From: Firmicutes bacterium UBA5010
GTDB taxonomy: Bacteria > Bacillota > Clostridia > Tissierellales > Sedimentibacteraceae
Reading direction: 5' to 3'
NCBI GenBank assembly: GCA_002396645.1
Contig: DGYI01000005.1
Span: 96,742 to 112,436, forward strand
Length of the DNA: 15,695 nucleotides
Made by a program: the position numbers and the translations under genes. The notes beneath the pieces were generated by a model. The model was not told the DNA's origin. It was given only the letters and a program-made list of their open reading frames with translations, and did no database searches. Of the stretch, positions 1 to 7,255 are shown piece by piece (position 1 is the first letter of the stretch; each line of letters opens with the position of its first letter).

Positions 1-17
1 CATGGAGGTAAAATATT

Positions 18-716
18 ATGTACAAGGATAAAAATGTTACTGTTATAATTGTTGCAGGCGGCAAAGGAAGAAGAATGGACAGCGATATACCAAAGCAGTA
101 TCTTATAATAGATGACAGAATAATTTTAGATAAAACTATAGAACAGTTTGAAAAAAACAATAAAATCGACAATATCATTGTGGTTGTAAACAATGAAGAT
201 ATAGAATTCGTTAAAAAAAATATAAGCTACGAAAGACCGACAATCAATAAGGTTATTTCCGGAGGGGCTGAAAGAATTAATTCCGTATATAACGGAATAT
301 TGAGTATAGATGAAGATATGCAAAACAGCATTGTGCTTATACATGACGGAGTGCGTCCGTTTATTTCACAGAAGCTTATAAACAGCTGTATTGAAAGTGC
401 GTATGAACATGGGGCTTGTATTCCGGTCATTGATTTAGTGGATACTGTCAAACAGATCACAAAAGATAATTTTGTAAAAAAAACAATAGACAGAAGCAGA
501 TACAAAGCTGTGCAGACTCCACAAGCTTTTGATTATGAAATTATAAAAAAATGCTATGACATGGCAATAGAGGATAAGATAAAGGTCACTGATGACTCAT
601 CCATAGTTGAGCATTACGGCTATACAGTAAAAACAATACCCGGACTTCAAAAAAACATTAAAATAACTACACAATTTGATTTGAGAGTTGCGGAAATAAT
701 AGCGAGGATGGTATGA
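18..716 (+). CDS. ispD: 2-C-methyl-D-erythritol 4-phosphate cytidylyltransferase (IspD)
   Basis: This cytosolic enzyme joins CTP and methylerythritol phosphate to give CDP-methylerythritol, the third step of the non-mevalonate isoprenoid route. At 232 residues it has normal family length. The N-terminal nucleotide-binding loop AGGKGRRM (residues 13-20) is followed by the PKQYL segment with Lys26. DGVRPF (110-115), DTVK (142-145), IDRSRY (157-162) with TPQAF (167-171), TDDSS (191-195) and NIKIT (213-217) match the conserved catalytic and substrate-binding blocks. GGAGG at 4-8, nine bases before the ATG, supports the start. The stop overlaps the start of ispF by ATGA, so the two are translationally coupled. 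The promoter and any upstream gene lie outside the window. The call is firm. Confidence 0.97.
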   Translation: MYKDKNVTVIIVAGGKGRRMDSDIPKQYLIIDDRIILDKTIEQFEKNNKIDNIIVVVNNEDIEFVKKNISYERPTINKVISGGAERINSVYNGILSIDEDMQNSIVLIHDGVRPFISQKLINSCIESAYEHGACIPVIDLVDTVKQITKDNFVKKTIDRSRYKAVQTPQAFDYEIIKKCYDMAIEDKIKVTDDSSIVEHYGYTVKTIPGLQKNIKITTQFDLRVAEIIARMV

Positions 717-1192
717 GAATAGGAATAGGATATGATGTGCATAAATTGGTTGAAAATCGAAAGCTCATTATAGGAGGAACAGAAATTCCGTATGATAAGG
801 GATTAGACGGACATTCTGATGCAGATGTTTTGATTCATGCAATTATGGACAGCATCTTAGGGGCTATGGCTAAGAGAGATATCGGATATCTTTTTCCGGA
901 TAATGATGAAAATTATAAGAACATTGACAGCAAAATTTTATTGGGAAAAGTTGTTGAAATAATGGAAGATATGGATTTTAAAATCGGAAACATAGACAGT
1001 GTAATAATAGCTCAAGGTCCGAAGATGTCACCGTATATTGAACAGATGAGAGCTGTATTATCAAAGATATTAAAAACAGATATTGAAAATATAAACATTA
1101 AAGCAACTACAACAGAAAGATTGGGATTTGAAGGAAAAGGACTAGGTATATCTTCACAGGCTGTTTGCGTATTGGAAAAAGGATGTAAATAA
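713..1192 (+). CDS. ispF: 2-C-methyl-D-erythritol 2,4-cyclodiphosphate synthase (IspF)
   Basis: IspF cyclises CDP-methylerythritol 2-phosphate to methylerythritol cyclodiphosphate with loss of CMP. It normally works as a trimer with a metal ion in each active site. At 159 residues it has standard length. The zinc ligands are visible as Asp8 and His10 in GIGYDVHKL and His42 in DGHSDADVLIHA. The C-terminal block NIKATTTERLGFEGKGLGI, which forms the CMP pocket, is intact. The ATG overlaps the ispD stop, and its Shine-Dalgarno sequence lies inside the end of ispD. Pairing with ispD is common because the two enzymes act close together in the pathway; ispE is not in this window. Downstream there is only a weak AU-only hairpin (1195-1212) with four Ts, so termination here is uncertain. 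Confidence 0.97.
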   Translation: MRIGIGYDVHKLVENRKLIIGGTEIPYDKGLDGHSDADVLIHAIMDSILGAMAKRDIGYLFPDNDENYKNIDSKILLGKVVEIMEDMDFKIGNIDSVIIAQGPKMSPYIEQMRAVLSKILKTDIENINIKATTTERLGFEGKGLGISSQAVCVLEKGCK

Positions 1193-1231
1193 ACTATATA
1201 TTTATGTATATATTTTAAAAATTATTCATGT

Positions 1232-1283
1232 TATAATATTCCTAAGAAATTATTAGATAGCTTGAATATTGAGCGTATATAAT
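1232..1283 (+). promoter_or_regulatory. Leader region of the FtsH-like gene with TATAAT and small CTTG/GAG hairpin
   Basis: A TATAAT at 1232-1237 has no good -35 box at the usual distance, so promoter activity is uncertain. A small stem GCTT/GAGC (1260-1263 with 1271-1274) follows, and a second TATAAT lies at 1278-1283. The segment from TATAAT to CTTG resembles the leader at 7284-7330. This is AT-rich sequence and the call is tentative. Confidence 0.3.
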
Positions 1284-1315
1284 AATCGGTATCAAAAGAG
1301 TAAAGGGGTTGTAAT

Positions 1316-2764
1316 ATGGATAAATTTACATTTATAGCAATCGGAGCAGTTGCCATCTTTGTATATATTTTATTTTTCAGAAATAAAAAGGCTGCTCAAA
1401 AAGAAATAAACAATTTAAGTGAAGTGAATTATAAAAATAAATCAAATATAAGATTTGATGATGTAGCAGGAAACTATGAAGCTAAGGAAAGCTTAAAAGA
1501 ATTGGTAGATTTTATAAAAAATCCTGACAAGTACAGTGCTTTTAATATCAGAGCTCCCAAGGGAGTTTTGCTGTACGGCTCGCCGGGAACGGGTAAAACC
1601 CTGATGGCACAAGCTTTAGCCGGAGAAGCAGAAGTGGATTTCTTTGCGGTATCAGGCTCTGATTTTGTTCAGGTTTATGCGGGACTTGGTGCAAGCAGGA
1701 TAAGAAATCTTTTCAACAAGGCAAAAAAAGCGAAAAAAAGTGTTATTTTTATCGATGAGATAGATGCAATAGGTAAAAAAAGACTGGGTGCAGGAGCAAG
1801 AGGAAGCGATGAAGGAGACAGAACACTGAATGCACTTCTTACAGAAATGTCGGGCTTTGAAAACAGCGGAACTATAGTTCTTGCCGCTACAAACAGAGTA
1901 GATACTCTGGACAGTGCACTTCTAAGACCCGGAAGATTTGACAGACAAATAGAGATAATGCTTCCCGATAAAGAAGCCAGAAAAGAGATAATCAAACTAT
2001 ATCTTGACAAGACTAATTCTGACGAAAATATAGATATAGAAAAGATTGCCGAATTAACAGTATATTTCAGCGGAGCTATGATTGAAAACCTGGTCAACGA
2101 AGCATCAATGCTGGCAGTAAAGGATTTAAGCAAAAAAGTCGGTGAAGAACATTTGGAAAAAGCATATTTTAATGTAGTAGCCGGAGCTGACAAAACCAAT
2201 ATCGGTTCAAATGATTTGCAAAAGGAAATAACTGCATATCATGAAGCCGGACATGCATTTATGTCAAAATACCTTATGCCTGAAAATAAAGTAATAAAGG
2301 TTTCAATTATACCTACAACTAAAGGTGCGGGAGGATATACTCTGAGCACACCTGAAAACGAGACTGTTATCTCAAGAGAAAAGATTGAAAATCAAATAAA
2401 AGTATTTTTAGCCGGAAGAGGAGCAGAAGAAATCTTTTTAGGAAATAACAAAGTAACAACAGGGGCTCAAAATGATATAGAAAAAGCTACATCACTTGCA
2501 TTGGATTACATCACAAAGTATGGTATGAGTAAAGAGGCTGGCTTAGTTAATTACAAGGTTTTGTCTTCGGAATTTGCTGTAAGTTTAGATATTGAAAAAT
2601 CAGTAAAAGAATTAATCAATGATTCTTACGAAGACGTAATCAGAATAATAAATGAAAATAAAGAATATATAAATATGATAAAAGACATACTAATAAGGAA
2701 CGAGACTATTGATGGTGGCGATTTAGATAGAATTTTGGAAATAAAAACTGTATGCCCGGTATAA
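1316..2764 (+). CDS. Short FtsH-like membrane AAA+ zinc metalloprotease
   Basis: This is predicted to be an ATP-driven protease that pulls membrane or cytosolic proteins into a zinc peptidase chamber. One hydrophobic segment (residues about 5-22) is followed directly by a cytosolic linker and the AAA+ domain. Visible motifs are Walker A GSPGTGKT (88-95), the pore region around Tyr121 in VYAGLGA, Walker B VIFIDEID (143-150), and the second region of homology with arginines in LLRPGRFDR. The peptidase site is HEAGH (309-313), with the probable third zinc ligand Asp387 in TTGAQNDI. At 482 residues it is well below the usual 600-650 of FtsH. It lacks the second N-terminal membrane helix and the extracytoplasmic domain between the helices, and its C-terminal tail is short. 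All catalytic residues are present, so it is probably active. It is likely a paralogue rather than the housekeeping FtsH, which I infer from its form. GGGG just before the ATG supports the start. Confidence 0.9.
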   Translation: MDKFTFIAIGAVAIFVYILFFRNKKAAQKEINNLSEVNYKNKSNIRFDDVAGNYEAKESLKELVDFIKNPDKYSAFNIRAPKGVLLYGSPGTGKTLMAQALAGEAEVDFFAVSGSDFVQVYAGLGASRIRNLFNKAKKAKKSVIFIDEIDAIGKKRLGAGARGSDEGDRTLNALLTEMSGFENSGTIVLAATNRVDTLDSALLRPGRFDRQIEIMLPDKEARKEIIKLYLDKTNSDENIDIEKIAELTVYFSGAMIENLVNEASMLAVKDLSKKVGEEHLEKAYFNVVAGADKTNIGSNDLQKEITAYHEAGHAFMSKYLMPENKVIKVSIIPTTKGAGGYTLSTPENETVISREKIENQIKVFLAGRGAEEIFLGNNKVTTGAQNDIEKATSLALDYITKYGMSKEAGLVNYKVLSSEFAVSLDIEKSVKELINDSYEDVIRIINENKEYINMIKDILIRNETIDGGDLDRILEIKTVCPV

Positions 2765-2772
2765 GTAAACAG

Positions 2773-2801
2773 TTGAAAATTATAAAAAAATATAGTATAA
2801 T
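2773..2801 (+). promoter_or_regulatory. Strong sigma-A type promoter of the 6S-like RNA
   Basis: A -35 box TTGAAA (2773-2778) and a perfect -10 TATAAT (2796-2801) are separated by 17 bases. They lie immediately after the stop of the FtsH-like gene. The predicted start of transcription, near 2808, coincides with the first base of the conserved-looking structured RNA. Confidence 0.8.
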
Positions 2802-2807
2802 TTGTTA

Positions 2808-2982
2808 AAGCCTACGATGTGCGAGGGTTTATTAATTCAACCGACAAAGTAATAACGGAATATCGAGTTCGGCCGCCTATGACAGGCCCGCATAGACGGG
2901 AAGCCAGAAGCGTTTGACAGATAATCCACCTGCGAAGAGCGGGTATGAATTAAAAGCTCACGGCATTGCGGGTTTATTTTTT
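2808..2982 (+). ncRNA. ssrS: Probable 6S RNA
   Basis: This segment of about 175 nt has no open frame and is much richer in G and C than its surroundings. The 5' end CCTACGATGTGCGAG and the 3' end CTCACGGCATTGCGGG can pair as an irregular closing stem, and TTAATTCA pairs with TGAATTAA inside it. The 3' strand then carries a compact hairpin ACCTGC/GCGGGT, and an apical arm is bounded by AACG/CGTT with inner hairpins GCCT/AGGC and CCCG/CGGG. A rod with a central bubble, a small hairpin on the 3' strand and ends of this type fit 6S RNA, which binds housekeeping RNA polymerase in stationary phase. It ends in a T-rich run (TTTATTTTTT). The identification rests on remembered consensus and hand folding; another structured RNA cannot be excluded. 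Confidence 0.65.
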
Positions 2983-3015
2983 GCTGAATTTTAGGAAAAT
3001 TTTTAGGAAAATAGA

Positions 3016-3060
3016 TTGATATTAAATGAAAATGATAGTATAATGTAGAAAACGTTATTG
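3016..3060 (+). promoter_or_regulatory. Promoter and operator-like palindrome of the LacI-family gene
   Basis: TTGATA (3016-3021) and TATAAT (3039-3044) are 17 bases apart. The predicted start, near 3051, falls inside AAAACGTTAT, whose AACGTT core (3051-3056) is a perfect palindrome centred on CG, as in LacI/PurR/CcpA-family operators. Its position over the start site suggests autorepression. Control by CcpA through a cre-like site is an alternative. Confidence 0.6.
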
Positions 3061-3076
3061 TTGGAGGTAAAAAAGG

Positions 3077-4084
3077 ATGATTACGATTAAAGATGTTGCA
3101 AAACTATCCGGAGTTTCAATATCTACAGTGTCGAGAGTAATAAATGATTCTAAGCCTGTAAGTCCGGAAGTTAGGAAAAAAGTTCTGAGTGTGATTGAGG
3201 AAACAGGATATAAACCGAATGATGTTGCCAGAAGCTTAGTTACGAGAAGATCATACTTAATAGGTGTAATTGTAAACAATTTGGCACAAAGTTATGTAGC
3301 TGATATAGTCAGAGGTATAGAGGAAATCGGGAAAATGTATGACTATGATATATTGCTTTGCAGCAGTTATTTTAGTAAGGAAGCGCAAAAGAAATATTTG
3401 CAGCTGCTTGACAGAAAGCAAGCTGAAGGAATCTTTTTGGTAGGACACAGCTTTGATGATGAGATACTTGAATTAGCTAAAAGCCTTAATAAACCTTGTG
3501 TATATTTCACAAAAAAAATAAAAGAAGGAATGGAATATATATCAATAGATTATTTTGCCGCAGGATATGAGGCAACTAATTTTCTTATAAAGCAAGGACA
3601 TAAAAAAATTGCATATGTTTCTGATTATGAAAACGGAGTTACTGTTGAAGAGCAAAAAATTTCAGGATATAAAAAGGCTTTAAAAGATAACGAATTTAAT
3701 ACAAAGGGACTTAATTTTTATGTTGCAAACGGAAGAAGATATAACCACGCTTATTCCTTAGGTCCCAGCATATTAAAAGACATTAAAAAAATTGATGCAA
3801 TACTTTGCAGCAATGATGAATTAGCTATAGGTGTAATGAATTATTTGCTTGATAACGGCGTTAAAGTTCCTGAGGATTTATCTGTTATGGGATTTGGCAA
3901 TGTCAAGGAAGGACAATTTGTAAGACCTCAGCTTACCACTATCGGAGAGCCGTTTTATGATTACGGTGCAGTTGGTATGAGAACTTTAATCAAGACGATA
4001 AAAGGTGAAAAGCACCAAAACGGATTGATAGAGCTGCCGTTTACTATAGAAAAAAGAGACAGTGTAAAAATTACAGAAAAATAA
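3077..4084 (+). CDS. LacI-family transcriptional regulator
   Basis: This is a DNA-binding repressor of 335 residues, the usual length. The N-terminal helix-turn-helix ITIKDVAKLSGVSISTVSRV (residues 2-21) and the hinge region (about 45-60, PNDVARSLVTRRS) are textbook LacI family. The remainder is a periplasmic-binding-protein-like sensor domain with the typical LIGVIV start and the D-A-I-L-C-S-N-D-E-L-A-I-G and S-V-M-G-F-G segments. The ligand is probably a sugar or nucleoside, but cannot be read from the sequence, and no transport or sugar gene is adjacent. GGAGG (3063-3067) lies nine bases before the ATG. It has its own promoter and appears monocistronic. A palindrome at the start site suggests that it controls itself. 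Confidence 0.93.
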   Translation: MITIKDVAKLSGVSISTVSRVINDSKPVSPEVRKKVLSVIEETGYKPNDVARSLVTRRSYLIGVIVNNLAQSYVADIVRGIEEIGKMYDYDILLCSSYFSKEAQKKYLQLLDRKQAEGIFLVGHSFDDEILELAKSLNKPCVYFTKKIKEGMEYISIDYFAAGYEATNFLIKQGHKKIAYVSDYENGVTVEEQKISGYKKALKDNEFNTKGLNFYVANGRRYNHAYSLGPSILKDIKKIDAILCSNDELAIGVMNYLLDNGVKVPEDLSVMGFGNVKEGQFVRPQLTTIGEPFYDYGAVGMRTLIKTIKGEKHQNGLIELPFTIEKRDSVKITEK

Positions 4085-4253
4085 TTTAAACTAATGACAT
4101 TTATTTATGAATTTTACGAAGATTTTAAATGTATATTTGCACCTTATGTAGGTTTTTAACAGCGGATTAGTATTTTATGCTCTTTTATTGTAAAAAGCGG
4201 TAGATAATATCTTGCTTCGGGCTGACAATTATTGATAAACTTATTATTTGAAT

Positions 4254-4290
4254 CCCTCTATACTAGATGATACTAACTTTAGTATAGGGG
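4254..4290 (+). promoter_or_regulatory. Hairpin covering the ribosome binding site of the next gene
   Basis: CTATACTA (4258-4265) pairs perfectly with TAGTATAG (4280-4287) across a 14-base loop, and CCC (4254-4256) can pair with GGG (4288-4290) past a one-base bulge. The GGGGG that serves as Shine-Dalgarno (4287-4291) for the ATG at 4300 is therefore locked in the stem. As RNA this would restrict translation. As DNA it could be an operator, and it contains a TATACT (4259-4264) without a clear -35. Confidence 0.5.
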
Positions 4291-4299
4291 GAAAATTAA

Positions 4300-4773
4300 A
4301 TGAAATCTGTAATTATCTATTTTTTTATCGTAACATTTGTGATAAGTTTCGGAGTTTTAGAACAATTTGACAATATATCAGAGGTAAATCAAATTGAGAA
4401 ACTTTTAAACGAAAGAATAAATATTATAAATGATTTTTTATATGGGGATAAAGATGATGAAGTTTTAGAAAAACTTAAAAAAGACTTGTCTGAGATTGAG
4501 GATAAAAATCTTTTAGAATCCGATATGAGCTTGTTGACATATATTTACAATAATCCTACAGATTATGAACGTACAACAAGAGTGAGAATTAAAGAGATAA
4601 AAAATATAGAAATCACTGAAACATCAATTAAAATACTTGCTAATCTTGAATGGACAGTTTTGACCGGCGAAGAAGAATTGCCTATTGAAACCAGCCTTAT
4701 AAAGGATTATAATATTGATTGTATAATTAAAGACAAAAAAATGTATTTGACAAATATGAAATTTGTCGAATAA
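4300..4773 (+). CDS. Small exported or membrane-anchored protein of unknown function
   Basis: I do not recognise this 157-residue protein. Residues 1 to about 20 (MKSVIIYFFIVTFVISFGVL) form one hydrophobic segment after a single lysine, fitting a signal peptide or signal anchor. There is no lipobox cysteine, and the rest is hydrophilic and charged. Residues 24-75 look helical, with regular Leu/Ile spacing and many acidic and lysine residues. The C-terminal half (about 90-155) looks like beta strands (RVRIKEIKNIEITETSIKILANLEWTV). There is no cysteine in the whole protein. A helical part followed by a beta sheet recalls small extracytoplasmic NTF2-like or DUF4829-like domains, but this is only an impression. 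The ATG is preceded by GGGGG, which lies in a hairpin. It is 17 bases upstream of the M18 aminopeptidase gene, so the two are probably co-transcribed. Confidence 0.75.
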   Translation: MKSVIIYFFIVTFVISFGVLEQFDNISEVNQIEKLLNERINIINDFLYGDKDDEVLEKLKKDLSEIEDKNLLESDMSLLTYIYNNPTDYERTTRVRIKEIKNIEITETSIKILANLEWTVLTGEEELPIETSLIKDYNIDCIIKDKKMYLTNMKFVE

Positions 4774-4790
4774 GGGAGGAATGTTGAAAA

Positions 4791-6197
4791 ATGGCAAATA
4801 AAGAAAGCAATTTATTCTACAAAAGAAATTTTGTTTGGGAAAAAATTGATGAGAAAACAAAGAAAGAAGTTTTTAAAGTTTCCGAAGACTATAAGGCATT
4901 TCTTGATTCTTCAAAAACAGAGAGAGAATCAATAAAGGAAATTATTAAAAGAGCCGAGAAAGAGGGCTTTGTACCGTTTAGCTCTGTTAAAAAACTAACA
5001 GCAGGAACAAAATTCTACTGTGAGAATAAAGGCAAAATGGTGGCATTAGTAGTTGTGGGCAAAGAATCTGTTGAAAATGGCTTAAACATTGTCGGAAGCC
5101 ACGTAGATTCTCCAAGAATAGATATTAAGCAAAATCCTATGTACGAAGATTCGGGATTAACCTTAATGAAAACTCATTACTATGGCGGAGTAAGAAAATA
5201 TCAATGGGTTGCTCTTCCTCTTGCACTTTATGGAACAATAATTAAAAAAGACGGACAAAAATTGGACATAGCAATAGGCGACCAAGAAGAAGATCCGGTG
5301 TTTTACATATCCGATTTATTACCTCATCTGGCAAAAGATCAAAATACAAAGACTTTGCGTGAGGGTATCGAAGGAGAAGCTTTAAATGTAATTATAGGAA
5401 GCTTACCTTTTAATGATAAAGATGAAGATAATAAATTCAAGAGAAACATATTAGAAATACTTAATGAAAAATATGGATTAGAAGAAGAAGACTTCATTTC
5501 TGCAGAGCTGGAAATGGTACCGGCAGGAAAAGCAAGAGATGTCGGATTGGACAGAGGTCTGATAGCAGCATACGGACATGATGACAGAGTGTGCGCATAC
5601 ACTTCTTTAAGAGCAATATTTGAAGTTAAAAATAATGACAAAACAGCGGTAGCATTGTGCGTTGACAAAGAAGAGGTAGGAAGCAACGGAAATACAGGTA
5701 TGCATTCAGAATTCTTCAATAATCTTGTTTCTGAGATGATTGACATGGAAAACAGCAAAAGATCAAACGGATTAACATTAAGAAGAGCATTGGCAAACAG
5801 CAGTGTTTTATCAGCAGATGTGGCGGCAGCTTTTGATCCGACATATCCTTCTGTTTCTGAAAAACAAAACTGTGCAATAATAGGACAAGGTGTAACAATT
5901 GTTAAATATACAGGAAGCGGCGGAAAAGGCGGATGCAACGATGCAAATGCCGAGTTTGTAGGAAAAATCAGAAAAGTATTTAATGATGATAAAGTAAACT
6001 GGCAAAGCTCCGAATTAGGAAAAGTTGACCAGGGAGGCGGCGGAACAATAGCTTATATTTTAGCAAACCATAACATGGATGTGCTTGATGTGGGAGTTCC
6101 TGTACTAAGCATGCACGCTCCTTACGAAGTAGTGAGCAAGGCTGATGTGTACGAAACATATAAAGCGTACTTAGCATTCTTTAATAATTGTAAGTAA
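4791..6197 (+). CDS. M18-family zinc aminopeptidase
   Basis: This cytosolic aminopeptidase removes N-terminal residues (acidic or neutral, depending on subfamily) from peptides, usually as a large multimer with two zinc ions per site. At 468 residues it has family length. Probable metal ligands and catalytic residues are His104 in GSHVDSPR, Asp264 in YGHDDRV, Glu294/Glu295 in VDKEEVGSNG, Asp343 in LSADVAAAFDP and His442 in SMHAPYE. The glycine-rich TGSGGKGG (374-381) and DQGGGGTI (413-420) are also conserved-looking. No signal peptide is visible. A GGGAGGA ribosome site overlaps the stop of the upstream small-protein gene. Only the family is certain; the substrate preference is not readable. 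Confidence 0.93.
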   Translation: MANKESNLFYKRNFVWEKIDEKTKKEVFKVSEDYKAFLDSSKTERESIKEIIKRAEKEGFVPFSSVKKLTAGTKFYCENKGKMVALVVVGKESVENGLNIVGSHVDSPRIDIKQNPMYEDSGLTLMKTHYYGGVRKYQWVALPLALYGTIIKKDGQKLDIAIGDQEEDPVFYISDLLPHLAKDQNTKTLREGIEGEALNVIIGSLPFNDKDEDNKFKRNILEILNEKYGLEEEDFISAELEMVPAGKARDVGLDRGLIAAYGHDDRVCAYTSLRAIFEVKNNDKTAVALCVDKEEVGSNGNTGMHSEFFNNLVSEMIDMENSKRSNGLTLRRALANSSVLSADVAAAFDPTYPSVSEKQNCAIIGQGVTIVKYTGSGGKGGCNDANAEFVGKIRKVFNDDKVNWQSSELGKVDQGGGGTIAYILANHNMDVLDVGVPVLSMHAPYEVVSKADVYETYKAYLAFFNNCK

Positions 6198-6225
6198 TAA
6201 ATGCAGCTTAGCTTTCTTATTTGTT

Positions 6226-6258
6226 TTTACAGAAAATAAGTTAGGTGACTATATAGTC
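6226..6258 (+). promoter_or_regulatory. Candidate promoter with 12-base palindrome over the -10 box
   Basis: TTTACA (6226-6231) and TATATA (6250-6255) are 18 bases apart. The -10 lies inside the perfect 12-base palindrome GACTATATAGTC (6247-6258), a layout typical of a repressor site that blocks polymerase. The boxes are only moderate matches. It is the best promoter I see for the WYL gene. Confidence 0.4.
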
Positions 6259-6265
6259 GTCAGAT

Positions 6266-6323
6266 AACAGTCATAAGTAACACAAAGGATTATATATCAT
6301 TTGTATGCTTATGACTGTTTTTT
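6266..6323 (+). terminator. Long hairpin with T-tract before the WYL gene (terminator or attenuator)
   Basis: AACAGTCATAAG (6266-6277) pairs perfectly with CTTATGACTGTT (6308-6319). Inside it ACAAA (6282-6286) pairs with TTTGT (6300-6304), extending the stem. A T-run to 6323 follows directly. This is a convincing intrinsic terminator. It may end transcription from the aminopeptidase gene, or act as an attenuator if the promoter at 6226-6255 is real. Confidence 0.75.
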
Positions 6324-6355
6324 AAAAATAGATAGTTTTAGAGAGTGATAAATAT

Positions 6356-7243
6356 ATGAACAGATTATTTGAAATAGTATATATATTATTAAAAAAAGGA
6401 AATATTACAGCTAATCAGCTTGCCGAGCATTTTGAGGTATCTGTTCGGACTATTTACAGAGATATAGAAATGCTGAGCATGTCCGGAATTCCTCTTTATG
6501 CTACAAGAGGAAAAAATGGCGGAATTTCAATTATGGAGAATTTTGTTTTTGAAAAAGGTATAGTTTCTGACGAGGAACAAATGCAGATATTAGCTGCACT
6601 TCAAAGTATACAGGAAGCAGATAAAAGCAATTCATACAGCGCATTGTCAAAATTATGCGGAATATTTAAAATTGAAAATCCAAATTGGATTTCTATTGAT
6701 TTTTCTGATTGGAGCGACCAACAGCATGAGCTGTTTTCAACTATAAAAAATGCAATACTAAAAAAACACGTTCTTAGCTTTGATTACTACAACAGCTATG
6801 GACAGCTTACAAACCGAGAGGCAGAGCCGATACAGCTTTGGCTGAAAAATAATTCATGGTATTTAAGGGCCTACTGCAGGGAGAAAAAGTCATTTAGAAT
6901 TTTCAAGCTTACACGTATGAAAAGAGTAAAATACATGGATGAAATCTATGATTTAAAAGAGTTTCAGGATGATGAAACTGTAACAGAGGAAAATACGAAA
7001 TTTATTAAATTTACAATGTGGGTGGATAAATGTATGGCATACAGAGTCTATGACAGCTTTGACGAGAATCAAATAAAACGAAATGATGACGGCAGCTTTA
7101 CTATTTCAGCACATTTTCCTGATGATGAATGGGTATACGGTACTATTTTATCATATGGAAATTACGCAAAAATTATATCTCCTGATTATTTGAAAGAGGA
7201 AATAGTGAGCAGATTAAAAAAATCTTTAGAGAATTATAAATAA
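6356..7243 (+). CDS. YafY-type transcriptional regulator: HTH plus WYL domain
   Basis: This is a 295-residue DNA-binding regulator of the DeoR-like HTH/WYL group. The winged helix spans about residues 1-60, with the recognition part NQLAEHFEVSVRTIYRDIEML (20-40) and the typical GIPLYATRGKNGGI wing (44-57). A linker leads to the WYL domain (about 125-200). It has the basic and aromatic pattern LSFDYYNSYGQ, then EAEPIQLWLKNNSWYLRAYC with the WYL motif at 168-170, and RIFKLTRMK, which usually forms the ligand pocket. A C-terminal extension (about 210-290) is present, as usual in this family. WYL domains bind small molecules or nucleic acid; the ligand here is unknown. The Shine-Dalgarno (AGAGAG) is weak, which fits low or controlled translation. 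Three cysteine-rich small genes follow. Confidence 0.92.
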   Translation: MNRLFEIVYILLKKGNITANQLAEHFEVSVRTIYRDIEMLSMSGIPLYATRGKNGGISIMENFVFEKGIVSDEEQMQILAALQSIQEADKSNSYSALSKLCGIFKIENPNWISIDFSDWSDQQHELFSTIKNAILKKHVLSFDYYNSYGQLTNREAEPIQLWLKNNSWYLRAYCREKKSFRIFKLTRMKRVKYMDEIYDLKEFQDDETVTEENTKFIKFTMWVDKCMAYRVYDSFDENQIKRNDDGSFTISAHFPDDEWVYGTILSYGNYAKIISPDYLKEEIVSRLKKSLENYK

Positions 7244-7255
7244 TAATTTATAATA

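Noticed and set aside
1195..1216. TATATA/TATATA hairpin with four Ts after ispF
   Set aside because: It is made of A-T pairs only and is likely to arise by chance in such AT-rich sequence, so it is not listed as a terminator.
1675..2199. Open frame of 174 codons on the - strand inside the FtsH-like gene
   Set aside because: It lies wholly antisense to a gene with full AAA+ and protease motifs, has a low-complexity Ser/Leu-rich product and no ribosome site. It is a shadow frame.
2808..2982. Possible riboswitch controlling the LacI-family gene
   Set aside because: The RNA ends in its own T-rich run, and a separate consensus promoter for the LacI-family gene lies after it. I could not match any known riboswitch core, and a 6S-like RNA fits better.
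4121..4157. ACCT/AGGT stem with a following T-run after the LacI-family gene
   Set aside because: Only four base pairs, too weak to call a terminator. The 215-base gap before the next gene shows nothing else firm apart from the hairpin listed at 4254-4290.
5339..5938. Open frame of 199 codons on the - strand inside the aminopeptidase gene
   Set aside because: It is antisense to the conserved metal-binding blocks of the M18 enzyme, Ser/Pro-rich without any recognisable motif, and without a promoter or ribosome site.
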